Source: Rosellinia necatrix (lineage: Eukaryota > Ascomycota > Sordariomycetes > Xylariales > Xylariaceae). From it: a DNA stretch of 64,000 bases. The position numbers and the translations under genes were made by a program. The stretch spans positions 2,604,001-2,668,000 of the forward strand of contig JAGYVD010000005.1 of the NCBI GenBank assembly GCA_021209875.1. Reading direction: 5' to 3'. Positions 47,290 to 58,939 of the stretch are shown piece after piece (the first letter of the stretch is position 1; every line of letters starts with the position of its first letter). A model generated the notes under the pieces. That model saw only the letters and a program-made list of their open reading frames with translations. It did no database searches and was not told where the DNA came from.

Positions 47290-50200
47290 ATGACGTCGCC
47301 GAATACGGCAGCTCTCAAAGCTGTGTCAGATGCGAAAGTAGAAATATTGAACGTTGATGCTTCATCACCCCATTCTCTCCCCAATCGTCATGTTGGCAAC
47401 ACAGCCAGGACTACGCCCCGTCCAAGAGCGCACGCACGTCCCGCATCCGTTGCGCCCGATTTTGAACCCAAGCGGGAAATGGGATATCAGACGGACCGAG
47501 AACGGACGCGAGACTCGTCAAGAGGGTATGCCAGAATGAGAGATAGGTCAAGGGAACGACTGGATTCGGGAGGTCTTGACCGAGAGTATCTTCGCCGGGA
47601 GTATCTTGACCGAGAGTATCTTGACGAGCAACGCTTGGAGAGACGCCGACGGCATCGTCGAGAAAGAGAAGGAGATCCGACGGAGGAATTAGAGGACTAC
47701 AGGTGGGCGAGAAGACGTATTTACGACGTCGAGAGGGAACGGGACCTTGACCAAACGAGGGTAGTCATAGTGGAACCACGGCCAGATCAGCTATTCGATA
47801 GGTATGATGCAGACGTGATTAGAGAGCGAAGGCTGTGGGCCAACGACGACATACTCCAGGCGGAAGAAATTGTGGGAAGAGAGCGATCCAGGGCGTGGTC
47901 GACTGAACACCTACATTCTCGCCCTCCCCCTCCGGTGCTCCCTCCGGGTAGGGCCCCTGGTTCGCACACGGCGGCATTATCATACACGTCCATCAGCCCT
48001 CCGCCAAGTGACACCATCTTATCGGCACACAACGATAGGCTTCGTGATAGGCTTCGTGATAGGTTTCGTGATGATATTGGCAGACTCCCGACGGTCGCGA
48101 GAGAGCGTCGTCCATCGTTTGAAATCAGTGTTCCCATCCTACGTGATAGACCTCAGTCTGCTTTTGCCACTCCATATCCCGCCTATGAGGTATATCATGA
48201 CAGAAATTTAGAAAGAGAGAGGGACCTGCAGATTATTCGGGGATCGGACGGGTCTTTTCGTCGCATCGAACGCCGGTATCATCCCTCCTCTCCCAGCCTC
48301 ACCAGGCGTGATTATGTGCGACCAATGCTACCACCGTCGACGAATTTGTACGTGTCAACGCCGCAAGCAACGGCATCGTCTGACACGCGTGCCTCATCGC
48401 CTGCAAAGACCATAACTACACCCGCACCTGCTGCAATAGGACCGACCGCTACGGACGAGCCTGGTGAGGATTTTAAGACTAGAGAGAAATTTCTGGGCTT
48501 GGTGTGCCCTCACTCGCCCGATTTGGTTCACCAGAATCTTGCGAAAGCTCGGGCGAAAGATTCGGGGGGGTGGCTGTTTAACCTGCCCGTGTTCGAGAAA
48601 TGGCGGAAGGCGAAGATCGCAGAGGATGCAAATGCTATGGAGGGAGGCCAGGGCAATTGCATCTGGCTGATTGGGAACTTAGGTGCTGGAAAGACGATGT
48701 TAATGTAAGTTGAGTTCTTAGGACTGAAAAGAGCGATTTAGACGATACTAACAGTAGTCTAAGGTCGGCGATTATCGACCATTTGGTCGAGAGTGTTGAA
48801 ATCCTACCAGAAAGCAGCAAGAAGAGGACAGCGGTTCTTTACTATTATTTTGACCGGAGCCTCCCATCTAGTCCGAGAGATGCTATCGCAAGCTTACTGC
48901 GCCAACTCTGTTTGCAAAAAGATATCGGTCCGCTACCACGGTTCCTGACTGACAGTTTAGCCGTAATGAAGAAGTCTCCTGGCCCAAATGTCGACTCCGA
49001 TAAAAATACCATCAATATTGATGAAGAGTGTCTGGCTCCGATACCTACCGGCGACATGGTCGCTGATTTTATCAGCCTCCAGCTGCGTTTTGACAGTGTC
49101 TATATATGTCTCGATGGTCTGGAAGAGTGCGACGATCTCGTGGCTTTATTCGAACTCCTCGTACGGCTAATAGCCTCGTCGCCGTCCCGACTCGCTATCT
49201 CCGCCCGGCCGCAGATAGCCTTGCCAGGGATTGTGGCGAATATAGGATCTAAGGATATCGTTGTGGCCCTTGAGCAGCACAATGCACCCGATATCCAATG
49301 TCATCTTGGGAAGTACATAGAGAAGCACAAGTCCCTTGCTGATATGATTGGACCCGAAATACTCCCGTATCACATAAAAAAGTTGGCCGAGAGATCTAGA
49401 GGAAAGTAAGTGGCACCTATCCCCTAATCCCATTCTCTTTGTTGCGCTTTAAATTAGCTAACTGATCATTTTTCTGCATAGTTTTCTTGCGGCTACCGCT
49501 GAAGCAGCAGAACTTAATCGCCTCACAACTAATTTCGACGTAAATCAGTACATGGAAAGGCCAAGTATCGGTTTTTCCGAGCTATTCGGTCAGATCTGGT
49601 CTCGACTTAACGATCAACCCCCCCTTCATGCCATGCTTGCTAAGAGGATCTTTTACTGGCTATCTGTGTCCCGCCGCGCCCTGACCCTGAAGGAATTACA
49701 ACAAGCCATTGCCATTGAACCTGAGAAGCATCGCGATTCTCAGGTTTTTCACCAGAGCGGGAGGTTTCCACCACCTAGCCTGATTGAAGGAGTTTGTATG
49801 GGGTTTATCCAGGCTAATAAGGTCGGTAATAGCATTTTTACAACCCCTTCTGCACTACCATTTTACTTTTACCAATTCATCGCACCCTTTGCTGCGGAGG
49901 CTAGAGAGTACGCAGCCAAGTGTTGCGTAGGGTTCATGAATAGTGAGATTCTCTCCAAAGGGACATTCAATTCCCAAGAGGAGTACGACCAGATGGATGA
50001 GAAGCTTCCTTTCTCGCGCTACGTTTCCCAGCACTGGGGCACCCATTTCAACGATTTCCGAGACGGTGATATTCAAGACGCGATGGAGAGGCTCCTTGAA
50101 AACACTCTACTCATAAATACCATGAGCCAAATGTTTCACGTCAATCGCCCAGCAACAGGGAAACAGCGACGATACGACGACTACCCTTCCGGATTCAGCG

Positions 50201-52215
50201 TGCAGCATTTTGGGGCGTATTTCCGTCTCGAAATGGCGTTTAAAAAGTGGACTTCTTCTCAAGATTGGGAAATCCCGAAGGATAGCTGGGGCAGAAGGCC
50301 GCTACATGTAGCTTCAACCTCGCCGTCTGTAAACTCCAAGCACGTCATCTTTGATGCGTGTAAGGATGACGCGTTTGGCCGTGCTGTATCTGCCATACCC
50401 CCACCAGAGAGTGAGACTTCGCCTATTCCTAACATCGACAAAGAATCCAACGTCACTGATAGAAACGATATCTGCCTCGAGGAAGATAAAGGGGGATTCC
50501 GTGGTGAGTCGGTTTCGGCTCTGCCTTGGACATGGGGCTGGACTGGCGATGCTACAGAGCAGCTCGAGATGCAGATCCCCTTCAATCGAGAGGACATGAC
50601 CGCACTTGACAATCAAGGGAAAACACCACTCCATCATTTTATTGTCGAATGGTCAGAGGACCGATTTCTCTATATTCTTAGTACCATATTTGATCTTCAC
50701 CTTCAGCATCTTTCCGACCAGGGCAACAATACAGGATCCGACCCAGCTGTCAACGAGGTAGAACTCTTGTCGACACTCGCTGATTGTGATGGCCGAACTA
50801 TATTGGACTACGCGTGCCTGCGTAATGTTGTGTTTGTTAACCTTGTGGCTCCGGCCTCCACGTGGTCGTCTGAGAATATTGGGAGGGCTATGGTCGCTGC
50901 GGCGGCTGACGGTCATATATGGCCGTTGAAGCAACTCCTCGAATCAGTCGAGCCTAGGCTCGGAACCGAAATATCAACTCTCAACTTGGAGGATGCTGTT
51001 ATCGAGGCTAGTAAACGCGGGTTCACCGATATAGTGCGCCTTCTTCGCCAGCAAGGAGCCAACATCAACAAGCCTGAACAAGGCAAGCAAGGCATGACCG
51101 CGCTGCATTATGCTGCGTATGGCAGCCACTTAGAAACGGTGCGATACCTGCTCATTGAAGGCGCCAATCCCAATTGTCTTGACGAGCTTGGGAGGTCTCC
51201 TCTATTTTGCGCATTCGAGAGTGGAAACGAAAGCATCACATCCGTACTTATCAGGAAAGGCGCGAGTCCAAATACAGTCAATAGCGAGGGCCTCGGCTCC
51301 CTGCAGCTGGCGGCTCGCAACGGGAATTTAGATGTAGCGAAGAAGCTTCTTCGCTTCTTACAAGGGGACGACCGAGTGGCTGTATCCGGGTCTCATCAGT
51401 CTGGGGTAGAGTCGAAATCGCCTCTTCACTTTGCAGCACAATGCGGGCACAATGATATAGTTCAGCTATTACTTGATGAAGGGTTGTCATATGACAGTAA
51501 AGACAATGATGGCCGAACTCCTTTGTCGTATGCCTGCCAGGCCGGCCATTTATTAGCCTCCAGGTTGCTTCTAGAACAGAAGGCGGATGTGAATATTCAA
51601 GACTCCACCGGGCGAACTCCATTATCATACGCGGCAGCAGGCGGACATGCCGACATTGTCGTCGCTTTAACGGAGAAGAGCGAACTGGACCCCAACGTGA
51701 TAGATTCCGAGGCGAGGTCACCTTTGATATATGCTGCTCAAAACGGCCATGGCGTTGTGGTTATGCTCCTTGCGGTTCTATGCGCGGGTGCCGAAGAGCG
51801 AGCATCTATTATTCGTACGGATAGCGGAGCACTCTCGAAATTTATCAAACCACCCGAATGCCACAAACTGATTAATACCGAACATGCTGATAATCAAGGC
51901 CATACTGCACGAGATTATCTAAGACAAGCTAAAGATGACAAGGCAGTTGAATTTTTAGATACTATGAGCGTTTATAAAACTAGCGGAAAGCCACAGCACC
52001 AAGGTGTTGATCAGGGACAGGACCTGGATGTCGCGATGACGGATGCTGGTGGCGATCTTGTCACTGCAGAGCCAGATGTGCAGGCCAGCAAGATGACACA
52101 AATCACAGAAAGAGAAGGCGCGCATGATGTAGATCAAGATAGCTCGGAGACCGTAATGGTTGTTGACAAAACGAAGCTTACGCCATTGACCGAAGAAAGC
52201 GAGGGCGTAAGTTGA
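47290..52215 (+). CDS. NLR-like protein: charged N-terminus, NACHT NTPase, ankyrin repeats
   Basis: A STAND-type signalling NTPase of the kind used in fungal non-self recognition. Exons are 47290-48704, 48764-49405 and 49482-52215, giving 1596 residues in exact phase. Residues 1 to about 400 are Arg/Asp/Glu-rich and repetitive (REYLRREYLDREYLDE; RDRLRDRLRDRFRDD). They match none of the usual fungal N-terminal effectors (HET, HeLo-like, patatin, PNP). A pre-NACHT segment (FLGLVCPHSPDLVHQNLAKA, FNLPVFEKWR) precedes Walker A GNLGAGKT (462-469). The first intron falls just after it. Walker B is VYICLDGLEECDD with its key Asp at about 589. A winged-helix-like region (LAKRIFYWLSVSRRALTLKE) follows. 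Ankyrin repeats span about 1187-1460 (GMTALHYAAYGSHLETVRYL; KSPLHFAAQCGHNDIVQLLL; RTPLSYAAAGGHADIVVAL). The tail is acidic and disordered. Ligand and output are unknown. Confidence 0.9.
48034..48069 (+). repeat. Three tandem 12-base units within the NLR coding region
   Basis: Three head-to-tail copies of gataggcttcgt (the last with one change) encoding DRLR, DRLR and DRFR. Together with the 15-base units near 47,583-47,627 (encoding REYL-type repeats) they show recent internal expansion of the N-terminal region. Confidence 0.9.
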
Positions 52216-53398
52216 CGAAATCCTTGACCGTTTTGTCTTTTGTTCGGGAACTGGAGGGCTGGGTTAGGTTGTTTGGGAACAATATATGTAATTGTTTTAT
52301 AAGGGGAGATACCGACTGATAAATGTAGACAATAGATTGTGAGTAAACAATATAGTACGCTGCAGTTGGTCGGATCAGTGTCACACACTGCACATTACTC
52401 TGTTGGCAGCAGCGATTTTAGTGTTATTGGCTTTGGCTTACGGCTACTGCATACCGAGATACTTTAAAAGTTTGAAGTGACAATTGATGGTATCTACCTA
52501 CCTAGTGGTGGGAGTATTAGCATTGAGTACCTAAATCTGGCTAAATGACACGTGTTTAGGCGATGAAACTCAACAATGGTCAACATCAACTTCGGAATGA
52601 TTAGATAAGGGTGATTTTATATACAACAGTGGTACAAAGCGTAGGGGGACTCACTACCTAGGCACTTAGGTAGGTAAACTACCCATCTTCTTACCTACCC
52701 AGTGGTGCTAAACTATGACTTCATTGCTACCTACTACCTACCGGTAGGTAAGAAAGACCTCATCTACCCCAACTATGTGTGGGAATGATAGACCCATACA
52801 TAACCTTCGCTTTTCTTGCGCTGCGGTTCTGATATGTTGGCGCTGTGTCCTGAGGTCCTTCTCCGGATTCGGCTTTGCATGCATTGGATCTGGATACGAT
52901 TCCCTGCCTGTACCTCTTATACCCCTTTGAAGACAGTACGCCCGATATCTAGAGCGAAACCATGCCAACAAAAGCAACATGTGCGTCAAGTTCACTTTAT
53001 CGTGCTATAAACGTAACAAAACCCAGAACCTAGCTGGGGCAATTGGCACTAGTTCTCGTTCTTTGCTATGGCTAGGTGGGAAAGCAACTGCTCAAAGTAC
53101 CCCTAGGGCAAGAGAATAATGTCCATCGTTCCCTTAATTACAAGCCATTATTCTTGGCGTTGACAGCGGCATGCTTGAATGCATGCCCAACGGGCGCCTC
53201 CCATAGCTAACAACAGCAAAATATCCCGGAGAATCAAAATGAGGATACATCTAATCATGTTGATCACGAGTCAACTTTTTCCTGATCCTTTGGGCATCAT
53301 GCCGTTATAGCTCATCCGCAACATGCTCAACACGATGAGTATCCATCTGGCTAATGATATAGCCCCCTGGATGCCAACCATTTTGAAATACGGTCGAC
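52216..53398. other. Spacer between convergent NACHT and KH-protein genes
   Basis: About 1.2 kb without a supported gene. TAGGTA units occur at 52,493-52,505 and 52,655-52,750. Confidence 0.5.
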
Positions 53399-55477
53399 TT
53401 AGAGACCAGGAGGAGGAGGAACCTATTGCGATGGTCAGTCAACGTGGCAGAATTCTATTGAACTTATCAGACATACAGCTCCATAAGCGGCGGGGGATCC
53501 AGACGGGGGGGGCGGTGGGGGGGGAGCAGCTCCTCCGGGAGGAGGCGGCGGTGGTGCTTCTGTCGGTGGGGGAGGGGGGGGCGAAGTAGATGCTCCGGGT
53601 GCGGCAGAGCCCTGCTGGGCAGCCTGAGCAGCGGCATAGTATTGCTGGTAGTATTGCATATATCTGCCGCTGTGTTAGTATGCTATACAAATTTTGAGGT
53701 GTATGAGACTTACGCTGCATAGCCACCATATGCGGCATAGGGATCCTGGCCACCATAGTACTGTGCATATTGAGCTGCATAGTCGCTGTTTGCCCCTGGA
53801 GCACTGCTAGCACTACCTGGGATCGGAGAGGCCACGTTCGCAGCAGGAGCAGGCGGGTTGTTATAGCCACCATGGCCACCACCATATGAACCCGAACGAT
53901 TTCCAGATCTGTCGTATCTGTCATTATATCGATCGCCATGTCGGTCGCCATAACCCCCTCCAGCCCCATGACCACCGTAATGTTGTCTGGGTGGGCGTGT
54001 CTTAAAGTCTTCATATTCTTCCTTGACCTTGCCTACAAGATCATCACATAGGTCTTTCGCCTTCTCCACCATCTTCGGGTCGGGGCCTCTTTGATGATAT
54101 CAGCTTCAGAGATGCGTTTCATAGTGATGGAAGTAAGATGTGCAGGCGAGATATACTTACGCTACGTGGAGATACATATCATCGTCGCTTTCGCGGTTTG
54201 TCGATGCTTCGAGGTAACCCGAACCCCGACCTTTGATCTGTACACGGCAACCGGTTTCTTGCTGTATATGCTTGACATAGGCACCTCCATGGCCTACAAT
54301 CTGGGCACGTAGGTTAAAGCCTTGCACAGGCTCAAGGCTGATAGGTATCTTAGCTTCGGGCCATTTCCGCTGGGTTCATGTCAGCATCTGAATTCCTATC
54401 GCCTGTATGGATTTTAGGGTTCATAGATGCAACTCACGCGTCCGAATTCGTCGCGCTCTACCTGCTCTTGATCACGGCGGCGGAATCGCCGTTCGTCGAC
54501 CAAGTTTGGCAGTTCTTGCTTCATCATTTCTTCTATCTTCTTTACGGCAGCGTCTAGGCCGGCCTTCGAGGTGCTGGTAACGTGAAGATATAGGGGGGGC
54601 GCCTAGGAATAGGTTAGCCCTGGCCCTTGGAACAGGCGTGAACCAGTATACTTACCGCGGGAGTGGCCATGCTTTTATCCGGGTAATATTCACCGCGGGT
54701 TGTGACATCTTTCAAAGTCAACCATTGTTCTATTACAAAATCAACAGAAAATGTGGGAGGTTTCTCGTACCGGCTCCGGTCTCTTCCTTTATCTAGATCA
54801 CGCAGCGGAGGTCAGCAGATGCCAAAGAGGGGAGTCGTGCGCGAGCTAGTATGCTTCAATGTAAGCTACATCGTCCGTACACGACAACAGGTGGGATTGC
54901 AGGAAAGGCTCCCGTGAAAGGGCTGGCACTCTGAAATGGATTAGTAGAAATTGACTAAGGGTATTATTTACCATCTTTTGCGTAGAGCCTTTTGTCAGTA
55001 GGTATCGGTTTCGCAAATCGTTTACTTCGATGTCTTTAATGTAATCGCCATCGGAAACGTAGACTTCGCCATTGATATTCCCTGTCTTCCCGCCACTCGC
55101 GTCGCTGGCACCGGCTGCATTGGAGGCGGATCTAATGGGTGGAACATCTACGTGCTGGATACCTTTTCTCGCCTGAAGTTGTGCGTTGATCTTGGCAGCG
55201 GCAGCAGCTATCATGCCAGGTTAGCATTTGATCTCTGAGCGTTGGGCGGCGCAAGTGAACGGGACGAACCTGCAGCCGCCGCGGCATCTACAGGGCTCTT
55301 CTTGGTTTCTGGTGCCGCATTATCAGCGCCTCTACCGAGAGGACTGCGGTCGCGCGCGCTGTCTGGCTTGCGGGCGACAGGGGAACGGGATCTGCGGTCG
55401 AATCTCGAGCGACGAGGCTCGGGCTCCGTCTGGTCAAAACGCGATCGTTTCGCGGTACGGCGTTCCGAGTCCTCCAT
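53399..55477 (-). CDS. KH-domain RNA-binding protein, KHDC4/BLOM7-like
   Basis: A probable splicing-associated RNA-binding protein. I reconstruct nine exons (minus): 55477-55270, 55207-54972, 54792-54771, 54708-54656, 54602-54438, 54369-54161, 54088-53714, 53663-53477 and 53422-53399. All phases match and give 492 residues. The N-terminus is SR/RD-like (SRFDRRSRSPVARK). Then come AAAKINAQLQARKGI, the hallmark DIEVNDLRNRYLLTKGSTQK, and TTRGEYYPDKSM followed by PPLYLHVTSTSKAGLDAAV, which form the first KH-like module. A canonical KH has its GxxG loop at GHGG (254-257), followed by VKHIQQETGCRVQIKGRG. The C-terminal half is low complexity: Gly/Tyr/Arg (YGDRHGDRYNDRYDRSG), Gln/Tyr/Ala and polyproline. 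A 24-base last exon encodes VPPPPGL and the stop. It is divergent from ILV6. Confidence 0.9.
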
Positions 55478-56267
55478 GGCTGCTGCGTTGCTCGGACCGG
55501 GACGAAGGGGGCTAGGAACAGCGGGATGCAGAGGACGGCCGATGTGTCGCGAGGAAGCAATGCAGGTCTAGCTATACAGAGAGAGGGAAGGGTGGTTGGT
55601 GTTTGGAAGATCCTGCACCTTCGAGGAGGACCAAAGGCGGGAACAATTGAAGATGTAGAGGTCCCCTTCCAGCCAGTTTGAGAAAATGGGCATTCCTCAC
55701 AATGGAGCTAGTCGAATTAGGGCTAGTTCATTTTCTATACTAAGCTTGACATCAGAGGTGGGGGCTTGTTTGGTTTTGTGCATGTAGGTACCAGAGCTAC
55801 CTAGGTATCTAGGTGCCTACTACACATACTTAAGTACCTAGATTAGACGTTAATACTACTACTATACTTAAGTACCTATGTACTATACGTACCCAGGTCG
55901 GTAGGTATGCAGGTACTTACATACCTATTCACTAGTGCCTAGGTACTTAAAGAGCTGAAAATAGGTGGGCTAGGTATGTACTCAGGTTAGGCAGGTACCA
56001 AACAATCAGAAATGGAAGAGCTAGGACAGAGCCGCTCTGATGGCCCAGAACTATAATTTTAAATGGGCCTCCGACCTCGCAGCAACACCGACACGAGCAG
56101 GCACGACAGGCACATAACTATCTTCCTAGCTTCGGTATGCGCTGCTCAGCTTTTTTCTCTGGTGTCGTGAGTCAACTCCTCCATTGAACACCATCCCCAA
56201 AACCGCGATTTCGAGAACTGCCAATTCCGACCAGAGGGTCTTCAGGCCCCAATTGATGACCGGAAGG
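55478..56267. other. Divergent KH-protein/ILV6 intergenic region
   Basis: About 790 bases holding both promoters, with a central TAGGTA cluster (listed). Confidence 0.55.
55786..55996. repeat. Cluster of TACCTAGGTA-type intergenic repeats
   Basis: More than twelve TACCTA/TAGGTA/AGTACCTA units in both orientations across 210 bases. Confidence 0.85.
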
Positions 56268-57276
56268 ATGGCGTCTCGTTCCTTGGTCCAGGCCAGCTGC
56301 TTCCGAGCTGCTGTGTCAGCTCTGCGTCCTGGTCCGCAGACCACTACTCGATGTACTCGATGGAGCTCAAGCAGCAGTTCGACCTCGGCTATTGCCTACA
56401 AAGCACTTCGCTGCCGCCAAGCACCCCTTCCCACCAACGACACACCGTCGTCGTGGTCAGCGCAGGCGGCTGTATCTAATATCCTCTACGAGACGCCGAC
56501 TCCTTCGATGACCCCACCAAAACGCCATATCCTTAATTGTCTTGTACAGAATGAGCCTGGTGTATTGTCGCGAGTTTCTGGTATATTGGCTGCGCGTGGG
56601 TTTAATATCGACTCTTTGGTTGTTTGCAACACCGAAGTGGAGGACCTGTCTCGCATGACTATCGTTCTGACCGGCCAAGATGGCGTGGTCGAACAAGCCC
56701 GCCGCCAGTTGGAGGACTTGGTACCTGTCTGGGCCGTCTTGGATTACACAAACGCAGCTCTTGTGCAGCGTGAATTGCTTCTTGCCAAGATCAACATTCT
56801 GGGACCGGAATACTTCGAGGAGCTTCTGGCACATCACCGCGACATGACCGCCGAGGCGGACGCAAAGACAGGTGAAAAGACGCTCGGAGATATTGCTCTA
56901 GACTTTCACCCTGGCAAGATGGTCGCTAGTCAAGCCCTACGGCACAAGCACGAACACTTGAAGTCAATCACATACTTCACGCATCAGTTCGGCGGCAAGG
57001 TCCTCGATATCAGCACCAATAGTTGTATTGTTGAAGTGTATGCCCCGTCTAGCCTTCCCCTGTTTCTTCTTATTCTGGTACTAACGGGATTAAAGGTCCG
57101 CCAAGCCTGTTAGAATCGATTCATTCATGAAGTTGATAGCACCATTCGGAATCTTAGAGTCTACACGCACTGGTCTCATGGCGTTGCCTCGTTCGCCCCT
57201 ATACGGACCCGATGAGGAGGCTATCCAAAAGGAGGCAGATGAGGTCGTTGATGCAAGCCAGCTGCCTCCTGGTTAG
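56268..57276 (+). CDS. ILV6: Acetolactate synthase regulatory (small) subunit, mitochondrial
   Basis: The regulatory subunit of acetohydroxyacid synthase, the first committed enzyme of valine, leucine and isoleucine synthesis; it confers feedback control by valine. Exons are 56268-57037 and 57096-57276, giving 316 residues in exact phase. The N-terminal 60-80 residues are Ser/Arg-rich, a mitochondrial presequence. The ACT domain begins at HILNCLVQNEPGVLSRVSGI, then LAARGFNIDSLVV and LSRMTIVLTGQDGVVEQAR. The C-terminal domain includes LVQRELLLAKINILGPEYFE and ITYFTHQFGGKVLDIS. Splicing then adds VSAKPVRIDSFMKLIAPFGI, followed by LESTRTGLMALPRSP. An in-frame ATG at 56256 would add four residues (MTGR) and cannot be excluded. 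Confidence 0.95.
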
Positions 57277-57615
57277 TGCACTGCCCACGGAGGAAGGCCG
57301 GCGTTTATATCTTGCTTGGGTTGATAGTGGTTTCTTTGGTTACAAAATCTAGAGAGGTTAGTAGTGCGAACTTGCGAGTATAGTGTCTATCGATCATTGA
57401 GAAGTCAATATATGAAGTCACTCCGTAGGCTTTGATATGGTTGTGTTCTCTGAGATCTAATAACCAATTACCTTCACTCCCTCGACCTCAACAACTCATA
57501 CGATGCTCATAATCGTTATTATATGTATCTCCTAGCAACCATAACATTCATGGTAAATTATGGCGCACGGACTAGAGAACCTTATCCTCCACACCTCCAC
57601 ACCTCCACGCACACA

Positions 57616-57653
<38 letters not shown>

Positions 57654-57771
57654 CACACGCGCATCCACTCACTCTCTCGGTATCTCTCGGCCTCTCACTT
57701 GGTCTCTCCTGTTCCCAACTACCTACATAATAACCCAGCTAAACTTCGTTACTGTTTGGTGGCAGGTATTT
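57277..57771. other. Spacer between convergent ILV6 and ornithine carbamoyltransferase genes
   Basis: About 500 bases of 3' flanking DNA for both genes, containing the CA microsatellite. No gene. Confidence 0.55.
57607..57662. repeat. (CA)n microsatellite
   Basis: About 27 CA/CG units (mostly CA, with a few cg interruptions) in the spacer. Confidence 0.95.
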
Positions 57772-58939
57772 TCAAACAAGGCTCCCTTTCTTAGCAACGA
57801 ATCCTTCGAGAGCGGCTATATGCGTGTTAGCTTCATCGTTGGATTGGGATTAAGGAGGGCTTGTACCGATAGCAGCCCAAAGGCGATTCTCCCCCTCCTG
57901 AAATACTAATGATCGTGGACCATACATAACCCCATCGCTCACTTCTTCGGGGTGGCGGGGTAGACAGTGCATGAATTTCCAGTCGGCCTTGGCTCCACCC
58001 CTCTTGGCCAGCTGTTCTGTGACTTGAAACCCAGCGAAAGCCTTTAATCGCTTTTGTGCTTCTTCTTCCTGGCCCATAGATATCCAAGTATCAGTGACAA
58101 TGATGTTTGCATCCTTTACGGCCTCCTCGGGAACGAGATACTCGGTAATAGCTCCTGGGGATGATGCTGTCTTCGCTTGTGCTTTGATGAAGGCCATCAT
58201 GTCCTTTGGGACTTGGTACCCCTGGGGTGTAGCAATCGAAATATCTACGCCGAGCTTGACACAGCCAATGGCCAAGTCAAACAGCACATTGTTGGCATCT
58301 CCAACCCAAGCTATCTTTAACCCATCAGGAACAACACCAGACAAATCCACGCCTTGTTGAGAGAATGCCTCGTGAATGGTAAGAAAGTCAGCAATAGTCT
58401 GGAGAGGATGGAAATCATTTGAAAGCGCATTAATAACTGGAACGCTAGAGTATTTTGCCAAGTTTGCGACATCGTCGTGAGGACCGACTCGGGCCACCAT
58501 ACAAGATGTCATTGACGAGATGATCTTGGAGGTGTCATATAGTGATTCGTTTACCTAAGCTCCCATTAGATTCAAATGAATAGGATTATATATATACAGC
58601 ACTCACGCCGAGTTGGATGTCATCTTTCCCTAGAAACATGGGGTGGCCTCCCATTAGTGCCACAGCAGCCTCGGTTGACACGCGAGTACGGGTACTTCGT
58701 TTGCTGAACATCATGGCAACGGTCTGGCCGAGCAATTTGTTTTTTATCGCTTCGGGTATCTGACCGGACTTGACAGCTTTTTTGTGCGAAGCGGCATTGA
58801 GAACTAGGTTTGAGAATTCAGCCGGACTGAGATCACCGATCGTCATGAGATGGCGAATAGTTGGTTGTTCGGTGGAATAGCCCCTGGCCGACGCGTATCG
58901 TAACGCACGACTGGATATTCGATGAATTGAAGGGCGCAT
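57772..58939 (-). CDS. ARG3: Ornithine carbamoyltransferase, mitochondrial
   Basis: Makes citrulline from ornithine and carbamoyl phosphate in arginine synthesis (called argB in aspergilli). Exons (minus) are 58939-58607, 58554-57867 and 57815-57772, giving 354 residues in exact phase. The N-terminus (MRPSIHRISSRALRYASARG) is a mitochondrial presequence. The carbamoyl-phosphate motif is KRSTRTR. FLGKDDIQLG is joined by splicing to VNESLYDTSKIISSMTSCMV. The ornithine loop includes WVGDANNVLFDLA and the HCLPRH motif. The last intron (51 bases, GCTAAC branch site) must be removed to give RLWAAIAALEGFVAKKGSLV; read-through would end at GTSPP. Confidence 0.96.
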
